A stretch of DNA of 10,500 nt from an uncultured Bacilli bacterium (GTDB lineage: Bacteria > Bacillota_I > Bacilli_A > RF39 > UBA660), in contig CANQZH010000020.1 of the NCBI GenBank assembly GCA_947628245.1, positions 1-10,500 of the forward strand, written 5' to 3'. The notes under the pieces are model-generated. The model saw nothing but the letters and a program-made list of their open reading frames with translations. It made no database searches and was not told the origin of the DNA. Both the position numbers and the translations under genes were made by a program. Below are positions 1-7,010 of the stretch, piece by piece. Within the stretch, counting starts at the first letter, position 1. Each line of letters begins with the position of its first letter.

Positions 1-425
1 ATTTTCCAACCATTTTTCTCAGCATAATAAGTATACATTCTAAGTAAATCACCAGCAAAAATGTTAGCTTCATCACCACCAGCAGCTCCTCTAATCTCCA
101 TAATAACATTCTTACCATCATTTTCATCTTTAGGAATTAATAATATTTCTAATTCTTTATTTAACTCCTCTAATTTACTTTCATTTTCTTCTAACTCTAA
201 CAAAGCCATCTCTTTTAAATCAGGATCATTTACTAAACTTTTAGCCTCTTCAATATCTTCTTCACATTTTTTTAATTCTTGATACTTATCCACAATCTCT
301 TTTAAATCACTTTGTTCTTTACTTAAACTCTTAACTTTATTAAAATCACTCATAACATCAGGATCCATTAATAAAGTAGCAATTTCATTATATCTATTTT
401 CAATACTTCCTAATCTTTCTTTCAT
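1..425 (-). CDS. prfA: Peptide chain release factor 1, N-terminal part (gene cut by window edge)
   Basis: Release factor 1 reads UAA and UAG stop codons in the ribosomal A site and triggers peptide release. The frame starts at an ATG at 425 and stays open for 141 codons to the window edge. The first ~90 residues are the charged helical domain 1 (MKERLGSIENRYNEIATLL...). It continues into the family signature IMEIRGAAGGDEANIFAGDL and LLRMYTYYAEKNGWK, which is diagnostic of RF1/RF2. The anticodon-like PxT motif and the catalytic GGQ loop lie outside the window. RF1 is preferred over RF2 because the gene starts with a normal ATG, has no visible programmed frameshift, and has the RF1-type start. 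It is the last visible gene of the operon, 10 bases after rpoE, with a GGTGAG-like ribosome binding site just before the ATG. The family call is firm. Confidence 0.95.
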   Translation of the reverse strand, partial: MKERLGSIENRYNEIATLLMDPDVMSDFNKVKSLSKEQSDLKEIVDKYQELKKCEEDIEEAKSLVNDPDLKEMALLELEENESKLEELNKELEILLIPKDENDGKNVIMEIRGAAGGDEANIFAGDLLRMYTYYAEKNGWK

Positions 426-435
426 AACTCACCAA

Positions 436-858
436 TTAATTTTCTTCATCATCTTCATCAATAACAACTAAATCTTTTAAATCATCGTCATCATCATCTT
501 CATCTGAATCTTCATCATAAAAATCATCTTTTTCTTCTTCATCATCTTCATCATTATCAATAATTTCTTCATAATCGTCATCATCATCTTCAATAACAAC
601 TTTTTCACTATGTTTAGTCTTTAAATCCCAATAACCATTAGCTAGTTGAATAAATCTTTTATCAGTAGTTAAAACCTCAAAAAAATCCGCAATTAAAGAA
701 GCATAAGCATCATCACTTAACTCTAATATTTCACATACTTTCTTAAACAAATCCCCAATCTTCATCTTTTTCTTTTTCTCTTCTAATATTAAATAAGCAA
801 CATCATCATAATCTAATGCTTCTAATTCTTCTTTAGTATAATCTTTTAACTTTTTCAT
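436..858 (-). CDS. rpoE: DNA-directed RNA polymerase delta subunit
   Basis: Delta is a Firmicutes-specific accessory subunit of RNA polymerase. It lowers non-specific nucleic acid binding and helps recycle the enzyme. The 140-residue product has the expected two parts. Residues 1 to ~88 form a winged-helix HARE-HTH domain (KDYTKEELEALDYDDVAYLI, then FFEVLTTDKRFIQLANGYWDLK). Residues ~90-140 are almost entirely Asp and Glu and should be disordered. It is somewhat shorter than Bacillus delta (about 173 residues), mainly in the acidic tail. An AAGGAG site 7-8 bases before the ATG overlaps the argS stop codon, so translation is probably coupled. The argS-rpoE order matches Bacillus. This is not the E. 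coli sigma-E gene that shares the symbol. Confidence 0.95.
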   Translation of the reverse strand: MKKLKDYTKEELEALDYDDVAYLILEEKKKKMKIGDLFKKVCEILELSDDAYASLIADFFEVLTTDKRFIQLANGYWDLKTKHSEKVVIEDDDDDYEEIIDNDEDDEEEKDDFYDEDSDEDDDDDDLKDLVVIDEDDEEN

Positions 859-869
859 CTAAATTCTCC

Positions 870-2558
870 TTACATTTTACTTGGAATTTTAATAACTAAT
901 AAATCCAACAAAGTCTTAATAATTTTAGTTGTTAAACTTAATAGCAAAATCCAATCTTCTTTTTTATTTTCATCTTCTAAATTATTAATATGATTCTTTT
1001 CATAAAAAGTATTTAATAAAACACATAATTCATATAAATAATTAGCTAAAATAGAAGGTAATCGGCTTAAAAACGTATAATTCATTATTGAATCTAATTC
1101 TAATAATTTCATTCTTAATTCCCGATCTTGATTATTATATATGTTTTCACTTAACTTGTCTATACTTCCACGATTATTTATTAAAATTTTATTAGCTCTT
1201 AAATAAGTATAAAGAATATAAGGTCCTGTTTTCCCAATAACATCTGAAAATTTTTGAATATCAAAAATATATTCTTTTTCTCGATTATTTTGTAAATCAG
1301 CAAATTTAATAATTGAATTAGCCAAAATATCTAAATCATTTTCCTTAATATTAATATTATCTTCTCTTTTATTTTTAAATATTTCTTTACAATCTTTAAA
1401 CAATTCTTTTAATTTAGGAGTATTCCCCTCTCTAGTTTTATAAGGTTTACCATCACTACCATTAATAGTTCCAAGCCCTAAAAACTCTAAATCAATTTCT
1501 TTTAATTCATCAATCATTTTACTAACTCTAAAAACCTGCGTAAAATGAAGAGCTTGTCTAGCATCCGCAACATAAAGAATTTTATTCGGATTAAAATCTT
1601 TCTTTCTTTGTAAAATTGTTGCTAAATCAGTAGTCCCATATAAATAAGCTTTATTACTTTTTTGATAGATAAAAGGTGGAATATCAGTTTTATCATTTTC
1701 ACTTGCCACATCTACAACTAAAGCCCCATCACTAAGCATTAATAAATTTTGTTTATTTAGTAAATCAGTTAATGAAGGAATATACTTATATGCATCAGAC
1801 TCTCCATACCATAAATCAAAACTAACATCTAAATAATCATAATTACTTTTAATATCTTCTTTACTAATTTCTAAAATTTTCTTAAAGTATTGTTGATATT
1901 CTTCATTACCATCTTGTAATTCTTTAGTAATATTAGCACACTCATTTTTAATTTCTTCATTACTTTTACATAAACTACTCATCTTTGGATATATCATATC
2001 TAATATTGAAATTGTAATATCATCTACTAAAACATTTTCTTTTTTAAGACCATAAATAACTTGTCCAATTTGTAAACCATAATCACCTAAATGAACATCA
2101 GATATTACATCTTGATTCATATATTTTAAAATTCTTTTAATTGATTCACCAACAATAGCTGGTCTTAAATGCCCAACGTGTAAAGGTTTAGCAACATTAG
2201 CCCCTCCATAATCAATTACAATCTTTTCTTTTACAGGCATCGTAATATTAAACTTAGAATCACTAATCATTTCATTTATTAAAGAATTAATATAACTATC
2301 ACTTAAAGTAAAATTAATAAAACCACCAACACATAGAATTTTATCTAAAATACTTAAATCATTAATTTCTTTAAACTTATCAACAATTATATTACCAATT
2401 TCCATCGGACTTTTATGTAAAACTTTAGCAAGTTTAAAACACCCATCAAATTGATAATCCGCTAAATCAGGACGATTAGACTTAATAACTTTTACTTCAT
2501 CTAAAGAATAGCCTAAACTATCTAAACACTTAACTAACATTTCATCTAGTATTTTCAT
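870..2558 (-). CDS. argS: Arginyl-tRNA synthetase
   Basis: ArgRS charges tRNA-Arg with arginine using ATP in the cytoplasm; it is a class I synthetase. With the ATG start at 2558 the protein has 562 residues, normal for bacterial ArgRS. An N-terminal Add-1 domain occupies about residues 1-100. The HIGH motif appears as HVGH in AKPLHVGHLRPAIVGE (residues ~127-130). The diverged KMSKS loop is SDGKPYKTREGNT (~368-379), as is common in ArgRS. The C-terminal helical DALR anticodon-binding domain (~440-562) includes GKTGPYILYTYLRANKIL and ends in IPSKM, close to the usual PxxM end. A TTG at 2567 would extend it by three codons and overlap the upstream gene. The ATG lies one base after that gene's TGA, which suggests termination-reinitiation coupling, and I prefer it. 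The product call is certain; the start is slightly less so. Confidence 0.96.
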   Translation of the reverse strand: MKILDEMLVKCLDSLGYSLDEVKVIKSNRPDLADYQFDGCFKLAKVLHKSPMEIGNIIVDKFKEINDLSILDKILCVGGFINFTLSDSYINSLINEMISDSKFNITMPVKEKIVIDYGGANVAKPLHVGHLRPAIVGESIKRILKYMNQDVISDVHLGDYGLQIGQVIYGLKKENVLVDDITISILDMIYPKMSSLCKSNEEIKNECANITKELQDGNEEYQQYFKKILEISKEDIKSNYDYLDVSFDLWYGESDAYKYIPSLTDLLNKQNLLMLSDGALVVDVASENDKTDIPPFIYQKSNKAYLYGTTDLATILQRKKDFNPNKILYVADARQALHFTQVFRVSKMIDELKEIDLEFLGLGTINGSDGKPYKTREGNTPKLKELFKDCKEIFKNKREDNINIKENDLDILANSIIKFADLQNNREKEYIFDIQKFSDVIGKTGPYILYTYLRANKILINNRGSIDKLSENIYNNQDRELRMKLLELDSIMNYTFLSRLPSILANYLYELCVLLNTFYEKNHINNLEDENKKEDWILLLSLTTKIIKTLLDLLVIKIPSKM

Positions 2559-2559
2559 A

Positions 2560-2892
2560 TCAATCAATCCAATCTATTTTAAAACATATATTACAATCAT
2601 CAGTATCAATAAAATAATCTAAAACAATTTCATCTTCATTAACTGTAAAACTACACTTTAAAACTGGTATATCTAAACTATAATTCTCCAACTTCAAAGT
2701 AAGTATACATTTTTTATTAAAAAAATCAAGTAAAAATAAATATTCATCATTTTCTCTTTTAAAAGTTTGTAAGTTCTTATCAACCATATGATTCATTCCA
2801 TCTAAAGTAAAACTTAAACAATCATTATCATTTAAAACTTTAACTTTTTTCTTAAAAACCAAATCATCACCTTTATATAAAGAAACGTTCAT
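2560..2892 (-). CDS. DUF1934 (YwiB-like) small beta-barrel protein
   Basis: This gene encodes a 110-residue protein of unknown molecular role. The sequence is rich in alternating beta strands (VSLYKGDDLVFKKKVKVLNDNDCLSFTLDG..., later FTVNEDEIVLDYFIDTDDCNICFKIDW). That fits the calycin-like barrel of DUF1934, represented in Bacillus by YwiB, whose gene also lies just upstream of argS. The family call rests on this synteny plus fold-like pattern, not on a strong motif. An ATG at 2925 is in frame but lies inside the promoter, has no ribosome binding site and would add 11 odd residues. The ATG at 2892 follows AAGAGGTGG at good spacing, so it is the likely start. This is the first gene of the argS-rpoE-prfA operon. 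The last codons overlap nothing, and argS starts one base after its TGA. Confidence 0.75.
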   Translation of the reverse strand: MNVSLYKGDDLVFKKKVKVLNDNDCLSFTLDGMNHMVDKNLQTFKRENDEYLFLLDFFNKKCILTLKLENYSLDIPVLKCSFTVNEDEIVLDYFIDTDDCNICFKIDWID

Positions 2893-2915
2893 AACCCACC
2901 TCTTATTTCCGAACC

Positions 2916-2944
2916 AATATATCATAAAGCATTTAAAATTGCAA
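2916..2944 (-). promoter_or_regulatory. Promoter of the DUF1934-argS-rpoE-prfA operon
   Basis: On the minus strand, a TTGCAA -35 box (2944-2939) is followed by a 17-base spacer and a TATATT -10 box (2921-2916). TGA sits directly before the -10 box, giving an extended -10. Transcription would start near 2909, leaving a leader of only ~17 bases that carries the AAGAGGTGG ribosome binding site. This placement also rules out the upstream ATG at 2925 as the first gene's start. Confidence 0.75.
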
Positions 2945-2962
2945 TTTTTTTAGATAATTTCC

Positions 2963-2990
2963 TTTAATAAGTATAAATTAACTTTATAAT
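2963..2990 (+). promoter_or_regulatory. Probable promoter of the class A PBP gene
   Basis: A perfect TATAAT -10 box lies at 2985-2990, with a weak -35 match (TTTAAT, 2963-2968) 16 bases upstream. It is about 30 bases before the preferred ATG at 3020. It is divergent from the argS operon promoter, and the two fit side by side in the short intergenic gap. Confidence 0.5.
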
Positions 2991-3019
2991 TCCAATACTA
3001 ATCATAGGTGACAAAGGCA

Positions 3020-4948
3020 ATGAAAAAACTTAAACTTTTTTTTAAAATATCATTTTTTGTTTTTCTATCTTTTCTTGTTTTATATATTGGAATCTATGTA
3101 TATGCCTTTTTTTCACCTAAACTTGAATTAACAAACCTTGGCAAAGTTTTTATATATGATCAAAATGAAAATATGATTTATCAAGGATCAGGCTCTAGTG
3201 ACTGGATAAGTTTAGATGATATTTCTACTAATCTTAAAAATGCCGTTATAAGTGTTGAAGATAAAAATTTTTATTCTCATCACGGTTTTGATTATCTAAG
3301 AATTATCAAAGCATTTCTATCTTTAATCAAAAATCAAAGCATCACCGAAGGTGCATCAACAATATCTCAACAATACATTAAAAATATGTACTTAACTTTT
3401 GATCAAACTTGGTTTAGAAAAATTGAAGAAGCATTCTTAACAATTGAACTGGAAGTTCACTATTCAAAAGATAATATTTTAGAAGGCTACTTAAATACCA
3501 TTAACTATGGTGAAGGAAACTACGGTATTGAAGATGCAAGCCGTTACTATTTTAATAAAAGTAGTAAAGACCTAACTCTAGAAGAAGCCATAATGCTTGC
3601 CGGAATTCCTAAAAATCCTAGTAACTTTAACCCCGTAAGCGATTACGATGAATGCATCAAACGCGCTAAAATAGTAGCCAAAACAATGGTTAAAAACGGA
3701 TACCTTACCGAAAAACAAGAACAAAGTTTATTTCAAAACAAAATTGAAATTTATGGTAAAAGAACCCAAAATAATAGCCAAATGATAATGTACTATCAAG
3801 ATGCCGTTTTAAATGAACTAGAACAAATCAAAGAAGTTCCAAAATCATTAATGGAATCCGGTGGTCTAAAAATTTATACAGCATTTGATATGGATGCTGA
3901 AAAAACAATGGAAGAAAACATTTTAAATGAAATGGGTAATCAAGAAGAATTAGAAGTAGCAAGTATGATGATTAATCCCCAAACAGGAGGAATAATGGCT
4001 TTATCTGGCGGTCTAAACTACGCTAAAAGTCAATACAACCGCGCTACTCAAGCTAAAAGACAAGTTGGAAGTACAATGAAACCCTTTTTATACTATGCTG
4101 CTTTAGAAAATGGTCTAGTTTCATCTTCTTTATTTAAAAGTGAAGCCACAACCTTCAACTTTGCAAACAACCAAACCTATTCTCCCAATAATTATAATCA
4201 AATATATGCCAATAAAGACATCACAATGGCCGCTGCCATAGCTTATTCTGATAACATCTATGCCGTCAAAACCCACCTCTTTTTAGGAATGGAAGCCTTA
4301 GTTAACACAGCCAAAAAAGCCGGCATCAAAGAAGATTTACCAGAAAACCCTAGTCTTGCTCTTGGCACAACTGAACTTAGTATGTTAGATTTTGCAAGAG
4401 GCTATCAAACATTAGCTAACAACGGTGATAAAATGGATCTTTTCTTTATCTCACGTGTAGAAGATTTAGAAGGAAACATTTTATATAAAAGGAAATTAAA
4501 ACACGACTATGTCTTAAATAGTAACGATTGCTTTATCTTAAATGAAATGTTAACAAGTACCTCTAATAGTGCATTTAATGATTACACAACACCAACAGCT
4601 CTATCCCTAGCTAGTAGAATGTCAAGAAAATATGCTTTAAAAACTGGAACAACCCTTACCGATTCTTGGAGTGTAGGTTATACCCCTAACCTTCTAATGC
4701 TTGTTTGGATAGGTAATGATGATGCAAACGAAATAAATAATAAAGCTAGTCAATACGGTAAAGAAATATGGTTAAATACAATGGAAAATTACTTAGAAAA
4801 TAAAGAAGAAAACTGGTACCAAACCCCAACTAATGTTATAAGTGTTGTAAAAAACGCCATCAATGGTGAAACAGACTTAAGTACTAAAAATAATACCCTA
4901 TTTTACTACGTCAAAGGAAGTGAATATACCAATGAAAAAAGTAACTAA
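3020..4948 (+). CDS. Class A penicillin-binding protein (bifunctional peptidoglycan glycosyltransferase/transpeptidase)
   Basis: This enzyme polymerises lipid II into glycan strands and crosslinks the stem peptides on the outer face of the membrane. The protein has 642 residues from the ATG at 3020. A membrane anchor spans residues ~6-32 after a short basic cytoplasmic tail. The GT51 domain shows SVEDKNFYSHHGFD (catalytic Glu ~80), GASTISQQYIKNMY, RKIEEAFLTIELE, LEGYLNTINYGEGNYGIEDASRYYF and LAGIPKNPSNFNP. The transpeptidase domain has the nucleophile motif STMK (~351-354), SDN (~410-412) and KTGTT (~541-545). All catalytic motifs are intact. No PASTA or other C-terminal add-on is present. 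A GTG at 3008 is in frame but lies within AGGTGA (3006-3011), which is itself a good ribosome binding site 8 bases before the ATG. I cannot separate PBP1-type paralogues, so no symbol is given. Confidence 0.95.
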   Translation: MKKLKLFFKISFFVFLSFLVLYIGIYVYAFFSPKLELTNLGKVFIYDQNENMIYQGSGSSDWISLDDISTNLKNAVISVEDKNFYSHHGFDYLRIIKAFLSLIKNQSITEGASTISQQYIKNMYLTFDQTWFRKIEEAFLTIELEVHYSKDNILEGYLNTINYGEGNYGIEDASRYYFNKSSKDLTLEEAIMLAGIPKNPSNFNPVSDYDECIKRAKIVAKTMVKNGYLTEKQEQSLFQNKIEIYGKRTQNNSQMIMYYQDAVLNELEQIKEVPKSLMESGGLKIYTAFDMDAEKTMEENILNEMGNQEELEVASMMINPQTGGIMALSGGLNYAKSQYNRATQAKRQVGSTMKPFLYYAALENGLVSSSLFKSEATTFNFANNQTYSPNNYNQIYANKDITMAAAIAYSDNIYAVKTHLFLGMEALVNTAKKAGIKEDLPENPSLALGTTELSMLDFARGYQTLANNGDKMDLFFISRVEDLEGNILYKRKLKHDYVLNSNDCFILNEMLTSTSNSAFNDYTTPTALSLASRMSRKYALKTGTTLTDSWSVGYTPNLLMLVWIGNDDANEINNKASQYGKEIWLNTMENYLENKEENWYQTPTNVISVVKNAINGETDLSTKNNTLFYYVKGSEYTNEKSN

Positions 4949-4964
4949 AAAACAGTTACTTTTT
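4936..4964. terminator. Bidirectional intrinsic terminator between convergent PBP and ParB-like genes
   Basis: A perfect 11-bp inverted repeat (AAAAAGTAACT at 4936-4946 and AGTTACTTTTT at 4954-4964) encloses a 7-base loop. The ends of the arms give a T tract in either direction. The stop codon of the PBP gene (4946-4948) and that of the ParB-like gene (4958-4956) both fall in or against the hairpin. One element should serve both converging transcripts. Confidence 0.85.
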
Positions 4965-6113
4965 AATATTAATCGTAATTTGATAATTACCATCTAAATC
5001 AATCTCATCTAAACTAATAGTAAAACCTCTATTCTCTAAAGTCTTAACAAATTCTCTAACATCATTAATAGCCGATTTCAAATCCATTCCAGCATCCTCT
5101 TTTTGTTTTTCTTCAAAATCAGGAGCTAAAGTATTAATCATATCAACAGGATCAATAATATTTTCATCAGTCTTAGGTGCAACTTCAATAATATTATTAT
5201 CAACATTACTATTTTCATTAAAAAATAATGGACTAACATTATTAGTAGGTTCAACATCAAAATCTTCTAATACCTCAATTTCATTATTAACTGGATTTTC
5301 AATATTAAACTTTACTTCATCATTCTCCGGTTCAACATTCATCGTCATATTAGCAGCTTCATCTTCTAAGAAATTAAAAAATTTATTAGGAACTTTAGGA
5401 GGATTAGAAACATCACCATTACTAGAATCATCACTTTCAACATTATCTTCCTTAATATCTAAAACCGGTTCATTAACATTTTGTTCAACACTAGGCATCT
5501 CCTTAGAATCCCCACCTTTCAATTTCTTTAATTCTAAATCTAACTGTCTAACTGTCATTCTCTTAGCAATAATCTTCTTTAACCATTCATTTTGTTCTTC
5601 AACAGGTAATGATAGTAAAGCCCTAGCATGTCTTTCACTAATCTTTTCTTCTAATAAAGCATTTTGAACTTCTTCACTTAAATTTAATAAACGCAACTTA
5701 TTAGCAATAGTACTTTGACTAACACCCATCTTTTCCGCTAACTGAGTTTGATTTAAATAACCTCTATCTAAAAGATTTTTATAAGATTTAGCTTCTTCAA
5801 TCGAAGTTAAATTTCTTCTTTGAATATTTTCAACCAAAGCAATTTCCGCACTTTGATTATCATCTATATTAGATATAATAGCCGGAACAGTCTTCAAACC
5901 AGCCATTATACTAGCCTTATAACGACGTTCACCCGCAATTATTTCGTATTTATTACCTAACCTTCTTAACACTAAAGGTTGAATAATCCCGTGCTGTTTA
6001 ATTGACTCAGACAATTCTTTTAAACCTTCCTCATCAAAAGCTAAACGAGGTTGAAAACGATTAGGTATAATATCTTCTATTAAAATTTGTTGAATATTTT
6101 CTTCAGTATTCAC
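4956..6113 (-). CDS. ParB/Noc-family chromosome-binding protein with long acidic linker
   Basis: ParB and Noc are CTP-dependent DNA clamps that load at parS-like sites and spread; ParB acts in chromosome segregation, Noc in nucleoid occlusion. The 385-residue product has an N-terminal ParB/Srx domain with the CTP motif AGERRYKAS (~60-68) and ENIQRRNLTSIEEA (~95-108). A helix-turn-helix follows (QTQLAEKMGVSQSTIANKLRLLNL, ~122-145), then SERHARALLSL. The HTH and the SERHARALL stretch look more like Noc than Spo0J. However, the N-terminus lacks the amphipathic membrane-binding helix known from Bacillus Noc. Residues ~200-340 are acidic, Asn-rich and probably disordered. A separate C-terminal domain (~345-385) is the likely dimerisation unit. 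The start is GTG at 6113, with GGGTGA six bases upstream. No ParA gene is next to it. ParB versus Noc function is unresolved. Confidence 0.9.
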   Translation of the reverse strand: MNTEENIQQILIEDIIPNRFQPRLAFDEEGLKELSESIKQHGIIQPLVLRRLGNKYEIIAGERRYKASIMAGLKTVPAIISNIDDNQSAEIALVENIQRRNLTSIEEAKSYKNLLDRGYLNQTQLAEKMGVSQSTIANKLRLLNLSEEVQNALLEEKISERHARALLSLPVEEQNEWLKKIIAKRMTVRQLDLELKKLKGGDSKEMPSVEQNVNEPVLDIKEDNVESDDSSNGDVSNPPKVPNKFFNFLEDEAANMTMNVEPENDEVKFNIENPVNNEIEVLEDFDVEPTNNVSPLFFNENSNVDNNIIEVAPKTDENIIDPVDMINTLAPDFEEKQKEDAGMDLKSAINDVREFVKTLENRGFTISLDEIDLDGNYQITINIKK

Positions 6114-6145
6114 AAAATATCACCCACTTCTTTACTCTATAACTT

Positions 6146-6174
6146 ATTCTATCAACTTTTTCAAAAGTTTTCAA
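6146..6174 (-). promoter_or_regulatory. Proximal promoter of the ParB/Noc-like gene, with inverted repeat in the spacer
   Basis: On the minus strand, TTGAAA (6174-6169), a 17-base spacer and TAGAAT (6151-6146) preceded by TGA form a good extended -10 promoter. The leader would be ~26 bases. The spacer contains a perfect inverted repeat, AACTTTT and AAAAGTT separated by two bases (6154-6169). It could be an operator or just AT-rich chance. Confidence 0.65.
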
Positions 6175-6247
6175 TCACTTTTTATAAAGAACTAAAAATA
6201 GACAAACAACAGTAAATTTACACAAAGCAAAAATCAAAAAATCAAAA

Positions 6248-6275
6248 ATTATATTTATAGTATATACAATGTCTA
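6248..6275 (-). promoter_or_regulatory. Possible distal promoter in the ParB-gene leader region
   Basis: On the minus strand, TAGACA (6275-6270), a 16-base spacer and a perfect TATAAT (6253-6248) match a sigma-A promoter in 11 of 12 positions. It would give a ~125-base T-rich leader reaching the ParB-like gene, or a separate short RNA. No open frame or clear structure is visible between it and the proximal promoter. The rest of the 6175-6324 gap is featureless AT-rich DNA. Confidence 0.45.
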
Positions 6276-6324
6276 TAAAACATTCATTAAAATAATAAAC
6301 AAATTCAATAAAAATTTATTGTAA

Positions 6325-6350
6325 ACAAAAAAACTAGAATATTCTAGTTA
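6325..6350 (-). terminator. Intrinsic terminator of the thioredoxin-like gene
   Basis: A palindrome at 6332-6349 (arms AACTAGA and TCTAGTT around a 4-base ATAT loop) is followed on the minus strand by a run of seven T (6333-6327) and then GTTT. The gene's own TAG stop (6346-6344) lies inside the stem. The stem is AT-rich and short, so it may be only moderately strong. Confidence 0.7.
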
Positions 6351-6907
6351 TTAGTCTTAATTTTAAAACCTAAATAAAAGCCCATCACAATTACCGCACA
6401 AAGAATTATAACAACAACAGCACTATCATTAGGCTTTTCATCATTTCTTGTTGCTAAAACATCAACAACATCATAAGGTTTTTCAGCATCAACTAATTCA
6501 GATAAAGCTGATAGAATATATTCATCATCATCACTTGCATAACCATCAAAAGTTTCTTCTCCAATAACTAAATAAGGATAACTGCTTGGATTAAAATCAA
6601 ATAAAGCTCCAATCTTTTTATAATAATTCCAATTATCAGGATTATTAGTTACTTCATAAACAACAACATTAACATCATAATCATCAATAACTGAATCTAA
6701 AAAAGTAATTAAACGATTACAATAAGTACAACCCTCTCCTCTAAATAAATAAACATTAGGTAAAGATTCACTATCTTCTTTTTCCTTACTTACACAATCA
6801 ATTTTCTCACTTTTACAAGCATCTAATAACGATTCACTCCTAACCTCAGCTTTAATTCCACCAATAAGCAAACAAAAACATAAGAAAGTAAATATAACTT
6901 TTTTCAT
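6344..6907 (-). CDS. Membrane-anchored thioredoxin/glutaredoxin-like protein
   Basis: This is a secreted or surface-facing disulfide-exchange candidate. The 187-residue product has a signal peptide or N-terminal anchor (MKKVIFTFLCFCLLIGGIKA). A thioredoxin-fold segment follows: PNVYLFRGEGCTYCNRLITFLD carries a CTYC redox motif (Cys60, Cys63), and SSYPYLVIGEETFDGY carries the expected cis-proline (~Pro111). Near the C-terminus is a membrane helix (~162-181, SAVVVIILCAVIVMGFYLGF) and a short basic tail. If the signal peptide is cleaved, the domain faces outward and the C-terminal helix anchors it. Two further cysteines (31 and 38) sit before the domain. An ATG at 6949 is in frame but lacks a ribosome binding site and lies upstream of the likely promoter. 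The ATG at 6907 follows GGAAGGAG by seven bases and begins a proper signal sequence. The substrate is unknown; no partner such as CcdA or DsbD is nearby. Confidence 0.8.
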   Translation of the reverse strand: MKKVIFTFLCFCLLIGGIKAEVRSESLLDACKSEKIDCVSKEKEDSESLPNVYLFRGEGCTYCNRLITFLDSVIDDYDVNVVVYEVTNNPDNWNYYKKIGALFDFNPSSYPYLVIGEETFDGYASDDDEYILSALSELVDAEKPYDVVDVLATRNDEKPNDSAVVVIILCAVIVMGFYLGFKIKTNN

Positions 6908-6928
6908 AAACAAACTCCTTCCATTAAA

Positions 6929-6937
6929 AGTATAACA
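6929..6937 (-). promoter_or_regulatory. Extended -10 promoter of the thioredoxin-like gene
   Basis: On the minus strand, TATACT (6934-6929) is preceded directly by TGT, an extended -10. The -35 region (ATGTTA) is weak. Transcription would start near 6922, about 15 bases before the ATG at 6907. This supports independent transcription from the large gene upstream. Confidence 0.5.
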
Positions 6938-7010
6938 CAACTTAAACAAAATAACATATTTAGCCTAATAATTTCACCTAAATTTCAGATTAAATACCAT
7001 ATAGCAAAAT

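Noticed and set aside
61..282. Plus-strand open frame of 73 codons
   Set aside because: It lies antisense within the release factor 1 gene, has Ser-rich shadow composition and no ribosome binding site.
2893..2925. Longer N-terminus for the DUF1934 gene, starting at ATG 2925
   Set aside because: It overlaps the promoter elements and has no ribosome binding site; ATG 2892 has AAGAGGTGG.
3008..3019. GTG start for the penicillin-binding protein
   Set aside because: The GTG is part of the AGGTGA ribosome binding site for the ATG at 3020.
4900..6350. A parS or Noc-binding site next to the ParB-like gene
   Set aside because: By eye I found no sequence close to the known parS or NBS palindromes.
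6908..6949. Longer N-terminus for the thioredoxin-like gene, starting at ATG 6949
   Set aside because: It adds residues before a clean signal peptide, lies upstream of the likely transcription start and lacks a ribosome binding site.
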